A program made the translations under genes and the position numbers. The notes below the pieces were generated by a model. That model saw nothing but the letters and a program-made list of their open reading frames with translations. It did no database searches and was not told the origin of the DNA. A stretch of 64,000 nucleotides of DNA from Betaproteobacteria bacterium (GTDB taxonomy: Bacteria > Pseudomonadota > Gammaproteobacteria > Burkholderiales > JAEUOS01), in NCBI GenBank assembly GCA_028292405.1, contig JAQGMJ010000087.1, forward strand, positions 202,295 to 266,294, read 5' to 3'. Shown here piece after piece: positions 24,141-32,868 of the stretch. Numbering within the stretch: the stretch's first letter is position 1; each line of letters opens with the position of its first letter.

Positions 24141-24887
24141 TCAAAGATAAATCGACCGGCCGCCATCGACGGCCAGCACCTGCCCGGTTACATACGGCGC
24201 ATCGGCGAAAAAGAAACTCACCGCTTTCGCAATCTCTTCGACCCCGCCCACCCGCGAAAGCGGCGTTGCCGCGAGTATGCGTTCGCGCTCGACATCATCC
24301 AGTTGCCCGTCGTCCGGCCACTCGATCGGCCCGGGCGACACGCCATTGACCCGCACCTTCGGCGCCATTTCCAGCGCCAGCGAGCGTGTCAATCCGGCCA
24401 GCCCGGCCTTGGCAATGTTGTACACCACATAATTCTTCAGCGGCCGCTCGGCGTGGATATCGACGATATTGACGATCGCCCCGCCGTTCCTCTCCAGTTC
24501 CGGCGCCGCCGCCTGCGCCAGGAACAGCGGCGCCTTCAGGTTGCTCGCCATCAGGTCGCTCCATTGCGCCGCCGTGATGCTGCCCAGCGGCGTCGGGTAA
24601 AAGCCCGAGGCATTGTTCACCAGCCCGTCCAGCCTGCCCCACACCGCAACCACCCGCGCCATGAAGGCGGGAATTCCGTCTGTCTGCGCCAGCTCCAGTC
24701 CCAGCGAGTGCGCTGAATCCGCCCGCTCGCCGTTCAGTTCCGCCGCCAGCGCATCCGCATCGGTGCTCGAATCTCGATAGTGGATCACCACGTTCGCCCC
24801 CAGCGCGTGCAGGCGCCGCGCAATCGCCGCGCCCACCCGGCGCGCGGCGCCGGTGATCAGAATGGCTTTTCCTGCGAGAGGCTGCAT
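24141..24887 (-). CDS. Pteridine reductase-like short-chain dehydrogenase
   Basis: The 248-residue SDR protein has the NADP-binding motif TGAARRVGAAIARRL at residues 12-26; arginine in place of the usual glycine in T-G-x-x-x-R-x-G is the mark of PTR1/FolM-type reductases. Other SDR features are LVNNASGFYP and the active-site pair VVYNIAKAGL (Tyr and Lys). Near the C-terminus, VTGQVLAVDGGRSI is standard. It probably reduces dihydropterins or dihydrofolate. It precedes ttcA by ten bases. Confidence 0.87.
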   Translation of the reverse strand: MQPLAGKAILITGAARRVGAAIARRLHALGANVVIHYRDSSTDADALAAELNGERADSAHSLGLELAQTDGIPAFMARVVAVWGRLDGLVNNASGFYPTPLGSITAAQWSDLMASNLKAPLFLAQAAAPELERNGGAIVNIVDIHAERPLKNYVVYNIAKAGLAGLTRSLALEMAPKVRVNGVSPGPIEWPDDGQLDDVERERILAATPLSRVGGVEEIAKAVSFFFADAPYVTGQVLAVDGGRSIYL

Positions 24888-24964
24888 CGCGTCGCTTTTC
24901 GCCGGCGCTCCGGCGTAAGTACAGGGTTCAGCCCCGGAATTTTACGCTGTTCGCGCGCATCGGG

Positions 24965-27961
24965 TCAGGCCGCCGCCCAGGCGCGCAACTCGCGCTCCAT
25001 CTGCGCCACCAGCGCATCCCAGTCGAAGCCCTGCGGCGGATGGCGAAACACCCGCACCGAGCCGTACCAGGGCGCCGCCGCCCCGCTCCCGCCCCAGCGC
25101 CATTCGTAGTCCGGCCGGGCGATCAGCCAGGTCGGCCGCCCCAGCGAGCCGGCCAGATGCACCGTCGACGTATCCACGCTGATCACCAGGTCGAGCTGCC
25201 CCATCAGCGCGCCGGTGGCGTAAAAGTCCACCAGATGGGCACTCACGTCCTGCAAGGGATGCGCCCCCATCCCCTCCAGCAACTTCGCCTCTTCCACCAG
25301 CGCCACCCACTCCAGCCCCGGCACCGCGAACAGCGGCGCCAGCGCGGCGAACGGGATGCTGCGCTTGGCGTCGAAATGCATCGGCCGTCCAAACCAGCGC
25401 AGGCCCACCCGTTTGACCCCGGCGCGTCGCGGCGGCAGCCATGTTGCCGCAGCCTCCACGTCGGCATCAGCCACGCGCAGGCAGGGATCATGGCGCAGCA
25501 AGTCACCCTCGTTCGTTCCCAGCACCAGCGGCAGGCGCATGGTGCTCACCTGGTAATCCGCCGCGCCGCGATCCGCCGCGCCTTCATAGATCGTCTCGAA
25601 CCAGCCGGTCTCGCGCACCAGGCGCGCCAGATGCGGCTGCACATCCATGCTCAGCCGTACCCGCGGCTCGCGCTCGCGCAATTGCGCGACAAAGCGCAGG
25701 AACATCATCACGTCGCCATAGCCGTAGGCGCCGATCACCAGCAGGCGCTTGTCGCCCAGCGCCTCGCCCCGCCACACCGGGCAGACGTCCGCGCGCGGAT
25801 AAGCGCCGAGCAGGTCATCGGCCGCCGCATAAATCTGTAGCCCCTCGCGCATCGCGCCGCGCCCCATCAGCGCCACCGACAATTGCCCGATCGCCAGCAG
25901 CGACTGCGGCCGCAGCACCAGCGCGCGGCGAAACAGCGGCAAGGCCTCGGTGAAGCGGCCCTGGAAGTTGCGCACATTGCCCAGCAGCAGCAGGCAACCG
26001 AAACTCCCGGGCGCCAGTTGCAACGCACGCTCGGCCAGCGCGATGGCGGCGGCGAATACTCCATGGTCGTAGCGCACCTCGCCCAGCAGCATGGCGGCGC
26101 GCGCGGCACTCGCATCCGCACCCTCCGCCAATGCTTCGAGCATGGGCAATGCACGATCAAGATCACCCTGCCGCAGCAGCACATCGGCGCGCAGCATGCG
26201 GTCGGCGCCTTGCGCACCCTGCGCCTCAAGTTGATCGAGCAAAGGCTCAATGCTCTCCGGCGCCGCGCCCTCCGCCAAACGCCGCGCCGCCTCCAGTCGC
26301 TCCGGGCGCGTCAGCAATTCATCCCACGCATACCCCGGCGCAATTTCCTCTGACAGCCAACTCCGCAACAGCGTGTCGCGCGGGTCGGGCTCGGCCACCC
26401 ATGCACGCAGCGCCTGAGCCACATCACCGACCACCGCATGCCAATTGAATTGTTGCGGCGGATGGCGAAATACCCGCACCGAGCCGTACCACGGCGTCGC
26501 CGTGCCGCTCACCCCCCAGCGAAACTCCTCATCGAGCCGCGGCAACACCCACACCGGCCGCCCCAGCGCCCCCGCCAGATGCACCACCGCCGTATCAACG
26601 CTGATCACCAGGTCAAGCTGATGCATCAGCGCGCCCGTGGCGTCCAGCCCGGTGAGATGCTGGCAAACCTCCAGCAGCGGATGCGCTCCCAGCCCCTCGA
26701 GCGCCGCCGGCTGCTCAACCAGCGCCACCCAGTCAATGCCTGGGATGTCGAACAAGGGCCGCAGCGAATCGAAGGGAATGTCGCGCCTGGCGCTATACAC
26801 CGCCGGCTGGCCGGACCAGCGCAACCCCACCCGCTTCACCCCGGGCGCGCGCGGTGGCAGCCAGGCGGCAGCGTCCGCCACCTGCTGTGCATCCAGCCGC
26901 AAATAGGGTGCAAGGTCCGCTGGACACGGCCCGGTCACCCCTAGTGCAAGGGGTAGGCGCATTTGCGTCACCTGCCAGTCGAAACCGCTGCAATCCACCG
27001 CGGACGTATGCACAGCCTCGAACCAGCCGGTCGCCCGCACCAGGCCTTCGAGCGGGAGCGCCACCAGAATGGAAAGGCGCGCCGCCGGCTCGCGCCGCCG
27101 CAGCAGGCCTGCAAAGCGAAGAAACTGCACCATGTCGCCCAGGCCGTAGCTGCACAAGATCACCAGCCGCTCGCCGCCCAGCGGCCGGCCGTCCCAGACC
27201 GGGCACAGATGGGCTTGCGGATAAGCATGATTGATCTCGTCGGCCAGCGCCCACAGCGCCAGGCCCTCGCCGAAGTCATGGCGTGCCAAATGAGCCGCCA
27301 ATTGCCCCACCGTCAATGCATGGTCCGGCCGCAATGCCAGGGCGCGGCGAAAATGCGCCTGCGCCTCCTGTTCATGGCCGTCGAAACTGCGCAAATGACC
27401 CAGCACCGCCTGCATGCCGGCGCAATCCGGCGCCAGGCGCGCGGCGCGCTCGGCCAGGGGCCGCGCCGCCGCGTAGTCGCCACGGTCCAGCAGGCGCCGC
27501 GCCAGCAAGGCAGCGGCGCGCGCGCCGATGTTGTCCTCCGTCAACGCCAACTGCGCCAGCAGCGGCTCGCCCCGCGCCGCCGCGCCGGCGGCCAGCAGCG
27601 CGTCGGCGCGCAGCATCTGGTCGAGTACAGCGCCGCGCGCATCGAGCTCGGCCAGCCAGGGCTCCAGCACTTCCAGCTTGGCGCCCGCCGCGATCAGCCC
27701 GGCCACGCTCAGGCGCAGCGGGTCGGCCGCCAGCTGCTCCGGCGCATAGGGCGGAAACAGGTCGGCCGCCAGCCAGGCGCGGATGGCCGCTTCTTGCGCG
27801 AAACGCGCCTGCGCGCTTTCGGCGGGCGGCGCGGCGGCGTTGCGCCGGGTCAGTTGCGAAAACAGGCGATTGAACAAAGGCGCGAAGGCAAAATGGCGGG
27901 AGCCCTTGGGCGGCGGCGCGGCAAAATCCGGCGGCCAAAGGCTTGCGGATTCTACGCCCAT
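24965..27961 (-). CDS. TPR-glycosyltransferase protein with tandem internal duplication
   Basis: Taking the ATG at 27961, which is 20 bases from the divergent methyltransferase ATG, gives 998 residues. The protein is two copies of one unit: a helical TPR region (about 70-235 and 545-700) followed by a GT-B, glycosyltransferase-9/41-like region (about 240-535 and 705-995). Matching blocks are ERAARLAPDCAGMQAVLGHLR with ERALQLAPGSFGCLLLLGNVR, and LVISVDTAVVHLAGALGRP with LVISVDTSTVHLAGSLGRP, the nucleotide-sugar site. It is cytoplasmic or membrane-associated. Related single-unit proteins glycosylate proteins or surface polymers; the acceptor here is unknown. Unusually high GC runs through the whole gene. 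Confidence 0.85.
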   Translation of the reverse strand: MGVESASLWPPDFAAPPPKGSRHFAFAPLFNRLFSQLTRRNAAAPPAESAQARFAQEAAIRAWLAADLFPPYAPEQLAADPLRLSVAGLIAAGAKLEVLEPWLAELDARGAVLDQMLRADALLAAGAAARGEPLLAQLALTEDNIGARAAALLARRLLDRGDYAAARPLAERAARLAPDCAGMQAVLGHLRSFDGHEQEAQAHFRRALALRPDHALTVGQLAAHLARHDFGEGLALWALADEINHAYPQAHLCPVWDGRPLGGERLVILCSYGLGDMVQFLRFAGLLRRREPAARLSILVALPLEGLVRATGWFEAVHTSAVDCSGFDWQVTQMRLPLALGVTGPCPADLAPYLRLDAQQVADAAAWLPPRAPGVKRVGLRWSGQPAVYSARRDIPFDSLRPLFDIPGIDWVALVEQPAALEGLGAHPLLEVCQHLTGLDATGALMHQLDLVISVDTAVVHLAGALGRPVWVLPRLDEEFRWGVSGTATPWYGSVRVFRHPPQQFNWHAVVGDVAQALRAWVAEPDPRDTLLRSWLSEEIAPGYAWDELLTRPERLEAARRLAEGAAPESIEPLLDQLEAQGAQGADRMLRADVLLRQGDLDRALPMLEALAEGADASAARAAMLLGEVRYDHGVFAAAIALAERALQLAPGSFGCLLLLGNVRNFQGRFTEALPLFRRALVLRPQSLLAIGQLSVALMGRGAMREGLQIYAAADDLLGAYPRADVCPVWRGEALGDKRLLVIGAYGYGDVMMFLRFVAQLREREPRVRLSMDVQPHLARLVRETGWFETIYEGAADRGAADYQVSTMRLPLVLGTNEGDLLRHDPCLRVADADVEAAATWLPPRRAGVKRVGLRWFGRPMHFDAKRSIPFAALAPLFAVPGLEWVALVEEAKLLEGMGAHPLQDVSAHLVDFYATGALMGQLDLVISVDTSTVHLAGSLGRPTWLIARPDYEWRWGGSGAAAPWYGSVRVFRHPPQGFDWDALVAQMERELRAWAAA

Positions 27962-27980
27962 CGCGCATAGTGCGCGGCCT

Positions 27981-29150
27981 ATGCAGGCGCCCTCTTCCCT
28001 ACCCGAGCCGGACGCCGCCGCCCTGGCGCACAGCGCAGCCCTGGCGGCGCGCATCCGCGCCGAAATCAGCGCCGCCGGCGGCTGGATCCCCTTCGCCCGC
28101 TATATGGAACTGGCGCTCTACGCGCCCGGCCTGGGCTACTACGCCGCCGGTGCCGCCAAATTCGGCGCCGCCGGCGACTTTGTCACCGCGCCGGAAATCT
28201 CCGGCCTGTTCGGCGCCAGTCTGGCGCGCCAGGTGGCGCAGGTGCTCGAGGCCGGCAGCCCGCAGGTGCTGGAATTCGGCGCCGGCACCGGCAAGCTCGC
28301 CGCCGACCTGCTCAATGCGTTGGGCGAGGCCTGCGCCGGCTACGCCATCCTCGAACCCTCCCCCGACTTGCGCGAACGCCAGGCCGCCACCCTGCGCCGC
28401 CTCGCCCCCGCTGCGTTCGCCAAAGTCCGCTGGCTCGACACGCTGCCGGCGCAATTCTCCGGCTGCATCATCGCCAACGAGGTGGCCGACGCCATGCCGG
28501 TGCACCTGCTGCATTTCGCCGGTGAAGCGGTGGACGAGCGCGGCGTCACCCTGAATGCCGCCGGGGCCTTCAGCTACGCCGACCGCCCCGCCCAAGGCGC
28601 CGTGCTGGCGGCGGCGCAAGGCCTGCCGCTCGAGGACCGCGACGACTACCTCACCGAAATCAATCTCGCCGCCCGCGCCTGGGTGGCAACGCTGGCCCAG
28701 TGCCTGACCAGCGGCGCCGCCCTGATCATCGACTACGGCTTTCCGGCGCGCGAGTACTACCATCCGCAGCGCCATCGCGGCACCCTGATGTGCCACTACC
28801 GCCATCACGCTCTCGACCGACCGTTTTTTCTCCCCGGCCTGGCGGACATTACCGCCCACGTCGATTTCAGCGCCCTGGCCGACGCCGCCGAAGAGGCCGG
28901 CCTGGAGCTTCTGGGCTATACCAGCCAGGCCAGCTTCCTGCTCGACTGCGGCATCACCGAACTGCTCGCCGACGTGCCGGCCACGGAAAGCGCGCGCTAC
29001 CTGCCGCTGACCAACCAGGCCAATCGCCTGCTCTCGCCCGCCGAAATGGGCGAGCTGTTCAAAGTGATGCTGCTGGGACGCGGGCCGGTCACCGGGTCGA
29101 TTGCCGACCCGATCGGCTTTAGCAGCAACAACCGCGCACGCCGCTTGTAG
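27981..29150 (+). CDS. SAM-dependent methyltransferase, MidA/NDUFAF7 family
   Basis: The 389-residue protein begins MQAPSSLPEPDAAALAHSA. It has the family's N-terminal signature GWIPFARYMELALYAPGLGYY, the phosphate-independent SAM loop VLEFGAGTGKLAADLL, and IIANEVADAMPVH. The C-terminal part contains ALIIDYGFPAREYY and HRGTLMCHYRHH, both typical. In mitochondria the orthologue methylates an arginine of a complex I subunit; the bacterial role is not established. It is divergent from the TPR-glycosyltransferase gene with a 19-base gap, so the promoters must overlap the coding regions. Confidence 0.92.
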   Translation: MQAPSSLPEPDAAALAHSAALAARIRAEISAAGGWIPFARYMELALYAPGLGYYAAGAAKFGAAGDFVTAPEISGLFGASLARQVAQVLEAGSPQVLEFGAGTGKLAADLLNALGEACAGYAILEPSPDLRERQAATLRRLAPAAFAKVRWLDTLPAQFSGCIIANEVADAMPVHLLHFAGEAVDERGVTLNAAGAFSYADRPAQGAVLAAAQGLPLEDRDDYLTEINLAARAWVATLAQCLTSGAALIIDYGFPAREYYHPQRHRGTLMCHYRHHALDRPFFLPGLADITAHVDFSALADAAEEAGLELLGYTSQASFLLDCGITELLADVPATESARYLPLTNQANRLLSPAEMGELFKVMLLGRGPVTGSIADPIGFSSNNRARRL

Positions 29151-29292
29151 GACAAACGGCGCGCAACGCGCCTTTGCGGTCCGCCGTTCCCGGACATGTC
29201 CTGGCTCGCCGGCGGCTGGTACCGTTTTTGCATAGCTCACCGGCATATCCCTGCATCACCCTCGACCTCAAACGCTCAAGCAAGGGGAACAC

Positions 29293-30162
29293 ATGGTCAA
29301 GACCAAGGCCCGTCTGGCCGCATTCTGGTTCGCCCTCGGCTGCGCGCTGGCGGGCGCTGCCAGTGCGCAAACGGCCAAGCCAGCGCCGGCCAAGAGCCCC
29401 TCGGGCAAGCCGCGCCTGATCCTCGCCGTCAGCGAAGGCACCTCCGGCGGCATCGACGCCGCCGAGGCGCTGCTGAAATACCAGCCGCTGGCGAGCGTGA
29501 TCGGCAAGGCACTGAACACCGAAGTCAGCGTGATACTGGCGCGCAACTTCGAGCAGCTCGAAGAGAACATGAAAAACCAGACCTGGGACCTGGTGATGGC
29601 GCGCCCCAGCGACTACCCGGCACGCGCGGTGCGCGACTACAAGTACGCCCTGGTCACCACCGCCAACCCGGACGGCATGTGCACCTTCATCGTGCGCAAG
29701 AACTCGCCGATGAAGCGCGTCGAAGACGCCAAGGGCGCGCGCATCGTGCTACCCGAAACCAATTCCTACATGGCGAAATTCTGCCGCGCCGAGCTGCGCG
29801 ACCACGGCATCATCGCCGCCGCCGAGCCGAAGCTGAAATACGTGCGCGAGCAGGACGTGGTCGGCTACTCGATCGAAACCGACTTCGGCGAAATCGGCGG
29901 CGTCGCCTCTTACTCCGGCGTGGCGCGCAACTGGGAGAAAAAAGGCGGGCGCATCCTCGCGCGCAGCATCAAGCAGCCCTACTTCCCGCTGGTCGCCGGG
30001 CCGCGCATCACGCCCGAAGAAGTGGCGCACCTGCGCGAGGCCCTGCTGCAATTGGGCCAGAGCGACGACGGCAAGAAGGTGCTGGCCACCATCGGCATCC
30101 AGGGTTTTGTCGCCGGTGAAGACAAGCGACTGCTGGATTTGCTGAAGTGGCTGGGGACTTAA
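29293..30162 (+). CDS. PhnD-like periplasmic phosphate/phosphonate-type binding protein
   Basis: The 289-residue precursor follows a clear ribosome binding site (AAGGGGAACAC) and has a signal peptide ending GAASAQ. The mature protein shows the type 2 periplasmic-binding fold of the PhnD/TauA-like group: LLKYQPLASVIGKALNTEVSV, NQTWDLVMARPSDYPARAVR, MKRVEDAKGARIVLPETNS and FVAGEDKRLLDLLKWLG at the end. No transporter subunits lie nearby, so it may be an orphan that binds an oxyanion or feeds a sensor. It is followed by a mobile-type repeat at 30185. Confidence 0.85.
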   Translation: MVKTKARLAAFWFALGCALAGAASAQTAKPAPAKSPSGKPRLILAVSEGTSGGIDAAEALLKYQPLASVIGKALNTEVSVILARNFEQLEENMKNQTWDLVMARPSDYPARAVRDYKYALVTTANPDGMCTFIVRKNSPMKRVEDAKGARIVLPETNSYMAKFCRAELRDHGIIAAAEPKLKYVREQDVVGYSIETDFGEIGGVASYSGVARNWEKKGGRILARSIKQPYFPLVAGPRITPEEVAHLREALLQLGQSDDGKKVLATIGIQGFVAGEDKRLLDLLKWLGT

Positions 30163-30184
30163 AACCAGGGAACGCCCACCTCCG

Positions 30185-30287
30185 CCGTTCGTCCTGAGCT
30201 TGCCGAGGGACATGTGCGCTGCGGTTCCGCACACACATTGCCCCAAGGGGACTTCCTGCGGGGCGCCGACAGGCTCGACGCGAACGG
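30185..30287. repeat. Dispersed inverted-repeat element, copy 1
   Basis: A 103-bp element with imperfect inverted ends: CCGTTCGTCCTGAGCTTGCC on the left and, read on the other strand, CCGTTCGCGTCGAGCCTGTC on the right. A second copy occurs at 51305-51401 in opposite orientation with the same two different ends and a related interior (GGGACATGTG here, GGGACGTGTG there). The layout suits a REP-doublet or small non-autonomous element. Confidence 0.72.
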
Positions 30288-30312
30288 AGAAGGCGCGGAC
30301 TTACCTCGGCAC

Positions 30313-30936
30313 TTAACGCTTCGGCACATCCATCCCGCGCTTCACCGCCGGGCGTGCACTGATGAAGTCATACCAGCGCTTCACATTCGGAAAGTCGTTC
30401 AGATCAACCTTGTGCCACTCGTGACGCGAAATCCACGGGTAGGTCGCCATGTCGGCAATGCTGTATTCACCGGCGGCCAAGTACTCTTCCTTCTCCAGGC
30501 GCTTGTCCAGCACGCCGTAGAGGCGGCGCGTTTCCTTGCTGTAGCGCTCGACGCCATAGGCAATCGGCTCCTTGGCCGAGCGGATGAAGTGGTGCGCCTG
30601 GCCGAACATCGGGCCGACGCCGCCCATCTGGAACATCAGCCATTGCAGCGCCTCGAACTTGCCGCGCGGCGACTCGGGCAGGAACTTGCCGGTCTTGGCC
30701 GACAGGTAGACCAGGATGGCGCCGGACTCGAACATCGAAATCGGCCTGCCGTCCGGGCCCTCGGAATCGACGATCGCCGGAATCTTGCTGTTCGGGTTGA
30801 TGGCGATGAACTCGGGGGTGAACTGGTCGTCCTTGCCGATATTGATTTCGTGTACGTTGTACGCCAGGCCGCATTCTTCGAGCATCACGGAAACTTTGCG
30901 GCCGTTGGGCGTGGTCCAGGTATACAGATCGATCAT
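30313..30936 (-). CDS. Glutathione S-transferase, nu class (YfcG/YghU-like)
   Basis: The 207-residue protein starts MIDLYTWTTPNGRKVSVMLEE at the ATG at 30936. The TTPNGRKVS segment, with Thr and Asn in place of a catalytic Tyr or Ser, is diagnostic of the bacterial nu class, which has disulfide-bond reductase activity with glutathione. The glutathione site continues in NPNSKIPAI and SMFESGAILVYL. The C-terminal helical domain ends ARPAVKRGMDVP. Cytoplasmic. The region just before its stop contains the repeat at 30185, so transcripts from 29293 and this gene converge there. Confidence 0.92.
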   Translation of the reverse strand: MIDLYTWTTPNGRKVSVMLEECGLAYNVHEINIGKDDQFTPEFIAINPNSKIPAIVDSEGPDGRPISMFESGAILVYLSAKTGKFLPESPRGKFEALQWLMFQMGGVGPMFGQAHHFIRSAKEPIAYGVERYSKETRRLYGVLDKRLEKEEYLAAGEYSIADMATYPWISRHEWHKVDLNDFPNVKRWYDFISARPAVKRGMDVPKR

Positions 30937-31031
30937 CAAGCGCTCCGCGTAGACAGGGTAAGGGGCCGCTACGCTATCACGGAATCCGGCGCCGCCCCGC
31001 CCTATCGGCCGGATCACGCGGCAGCGCCGCG

Positions 31032-31037
31032 TACAAT
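31032..31037 (+). promoter_or_regulatory. -10 box close to the start codon (possible leaderless transcript)
   Basis: TACAAT ends seven bases before the ATG at 31044, so transcription would begin at or next to the start codon. No ribosome binding site fits before the ATG. The -35 region is not recognisable. Confidence 0.4.
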
Positions 31038-31043
31038 GCGGCG

Positions 31044-31238
31044 ATGCTCAAGTGGCTGCTGGTTTTCGTGCTCTGTTCGCTGGTGTTCTCGTCCTTGCGC
31101 CCGCTGCTGGCACGCCTGGGACTCGGACGCATGCCGGGGGACTTTCGCCTGTACATCCGCGGCACGCCGGTGCTGATTCCGCTCGGCTCGACGCTGTGTT
31201 TTTCCCTGGCGTTCTGGCTGCTGGCGCGACTGATCTAG
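31044..31238 (+). CDS. DUF2905 family small membrane protein
   Basis: The 64-residue protein has two hydrophobic segments (LLVFVLCSLVFSSL and IPLGSTLCFSLAFWLLARLI) joined by GRMPGDFRLYIRG, which is the conserved GxxPGD core of DUF2905. It lies in the cytoplasmic membrane; its function is not known. It is divergent from the GST gene and convergent with the EF-hand gene. Confidence 0.88.
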   Translation: MLKWLLVFVLCSLVFSSLRPLLARLGLGRMPGDFRLYIRGTPVLIPLGSTLCFSLAFWLLARLI

Positions 31239-31255
31239 CGCCGCTAAAACGAAAA

Positions 31256-31305
31256 TTTCTCCCGACGCGGGAAGCGCCGGGAGAAAACGCCGCTGTTGCA
31301 GCGGC
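31256..31305. terminator. Two adjacent hairpins between convergent genes
   Basis: TTTCTCCCG (31256-31264) pairs with CGGGAGAAA (31278-31286), and GCCGCTG (31289-31295) pairs with CAGCGGC (31299-31305). A T-rich stretch (AATTT) precedes the first on the plus strand, so it would act best for the minus-strand EF-hand transcript. No long T-run is present. Confidence 0.5.
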
Positions 31306-31329
31306 GGAGGGGATGAAACCAAATCGGGA

Positions 31330-31635
31330 CTACTGGCCGCCGCCCTTGGCGGCACGCTGGGCCATCATCGCCTGGCCGATTTCGGCCTTGGTGACAAAGC
31401 CGTCGTGATCCGCGTCGATGGAATCGAAGTTCTTCGCCACGCGCGGCATCGCTTGCGCCTCGGTCTTCGACAGCTTGCCGTCGCCGTTGGCGTCGGCCTT
31501 GGTGAAGCGCTGCTCAAAAGCCGCGCGCATTTTTTCGCCGCGCGCGCTGTTGCCGCCGGCGTCGGTTTGCGCGCAGGCAACCATCGGCAACACACCCAGG
31601 CTGCTGAAACTGAGGACGATCAGGGCTTTGCGCAT
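31330..31635 (-). CDS. Secreted EF-hand calcium-binding protein
   Basis: The 101-residue precursor starts MRKALIVLSFSS at the ATG at 31635 and has a signal peptide ending near VACAQTD; a cysteine follows, but the lipobox is poor. Two EF-hand loops are visible: DANGDGKLSKTE near residue 46 and DADHDGFVTKAE near residue 73, each with Asp at positions 1, 3 and 5 or equivalents and Glu at 12. It should bind two calcium ions in the periplasm or outside the cell. An inverted TGTAACG-type repeat lies upstream of it. Confidence 0.85.
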   Translation of the reverse strand: MRKALIVLSFSSLGVLPMVACAQTDAGGNSARGEKMRAAFEQRFTKADANGDGKLSKTEAQAMPRVAKNFDSIDADHDGFVTKAEIGQAMMAQRAAKGGGQ

Positions 31636-31712
31636 TTTTTCAGGCTCCGCGAAAAGTAGTGTGAGCGCAATGTAGAACACGCCGCGCGCGCCGCCTAGGG
31701 GCGGAAACAAAG

Positions 31713-31749
31713 CGTTACAGGAAAGCCGCGGCCGCAATTCTTTGTAACG
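31713..31749. promoter_or_regulatory. Wide inverted repeat upstream of the EF-hand gene
   Basis: CGTTACA (31713-31719) and TGTAACG (31743-31749) are exact reverse complements about 30 bases apart centre to centre, close to three helical turns. They lie 78-114 bases upstream of the EF-hand ATG. The half-site resembles the GTTAC boxes at 47137 and 53253. Confidence 0.42.
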
Positions 31750-31755
31750 GGCGCC

Positions 31756-32868
31756 TCAGCCGCCCAGGGCGGCCGCAATGGCGGCGATGCGCGCGGCCCG
31801 CAAGGCGGCGGCAATGGCTTGCGGATTCGGCTGGCTGCGGGCGATCGCCCCGGCGTCCAGCCCACGCGAGGCTTCCAGCGCGATGCGCAGGCGGCGCATT
31901 GCTTCGCTGTAGCCCACATCGCCGCGCGCCCCCTTCGCAAAGGCTTGCGCCACCGCGATGAGGGAGAGAAAACGCTCGGGCTGGCGCAGCCCGTCGCAGC
32001 GCTGCACCAGGCCGGCCAGGGCCGGCGCATCAAGTGTCGCGGCAGCGGCGAATTCATCGGCGTTGCGGGCGTGGATCAGCGCCAGGTCGCGGCAGTCCGT
32101 GGGCACCCGCACGCGTTCGCACAGGCGCTGTATGCGCTCTTCACCCAGCGAACCGGCGGCGGCGGCAAAGCGCACCGGCAGCGCGGCTGCCTGCACAGCC
32201 GCGTATTCCAGGGCACGCATATTCAGCGCCTTCGCCGACCAGGGCATCAACTCCGGCAGCACGCGTGCCAGCGCGCCGCAGGCATCGAGCGTGGCCAACA
32301 TGCGCAGCGGATCGGCCTCCATCAGGCCGCGCGCCACTTCCTGCCAGACGCGCTCGGGCACCAGGGCATCGACTTCGCCGTTGTCGGCCATCTTGCGCAT
32401 CAGCGCAAGCGTCTCCGGCGCGATCGAAAAGCCGAAGCGCGCCGCGAAGCGCGCGCCGCGCAGGATGCGCACCGGGTCTTCGGCGAAAGCCGCGCCGACG
32501 TGGCGCAGCACGCCGGCCTTGAGATCGGCCTGGCCGTTGTAGGGATCGACGATGGCGCCGTCCTCCCCCTGCGCCATGGCGTTGATGGTGAAGTCGCGGC
32601 GCGCGAGGTCCTCTTCCAGCGTCACCGTGGGCTCGGTGTGGAACACGAAGCCCTGGTAGCCGGGCGCGGTCTTGCGCTCGGTGCGCGCCAGCGCGTATTC
32701 CTCATGGGTCTGGGGATGAAGGAACACCGGGAAATCCTTGCCCACCGGCTTGTAGCCCTTGGCGACCAGCTCGCCGGGCGTGGCGCCGACCACCACGTAG
32801 TCGCGGTCGACCGTCTCGCGCCCGAGCAGGGCGTCGCGCACCGAGCCGCCGACCTGGTAGATCTTCAT
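31756..32868 (-). CDS. cca: CCA-adding enzyme (tRNA nucleotidyltransferase), short form
   Basis: The 370-residue protein begins MKIYQVGGSVRDALLGRE at the ATG at 32868; the class II nucleotidyltransferase motif GGSVRD is followed by DRDYVVVG with the two metal-binding aspartates. Other conserved blocks are RTERKT, RRDFTINAMA and DPVRILRGARFAARFGF. At 370 residues it lacks the full C-terminal HD phosphohydrolase domain found in the about 410-residue multifunctional form, with no H-D pair obvious beyond DLALIHARNADEF. It repairs or completes the 3' CCA end of tRNAs. It overlaps the upstream GST gene by four bases. Confidence 0.94.
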   Translation of the reverse strand: MKIYQVGGSVRDALLGRETVDRDYVVVGATPGELVAKGYKPVGKDFPVFLHPQTHEEYALARTERKTAPGYQGFVFHTEPTVTLEEDLARRDFTINAMAQGEDGAIVDPYNGQADLKAGVLRHVGAAFAEDPVRILRGARFAARFGFSIAPETLALMRKMADNGEVDALVPERVWQEVARGLMEADPLRMLATLDACGALARVLPELMPWSAKALNMRALEYAAVQAAALPVRFAAAAGSLGEERIQRLCERVRVPTDCRDLALIHARNADEFAAAATLDAPALAGLVQRCDGLRQPERFLSLIAVAQAFAKGARGDVGYSEAMRRLRIALEASRGLDAGAIARSQPNPQAIAAALRAARIAAIAAALGG

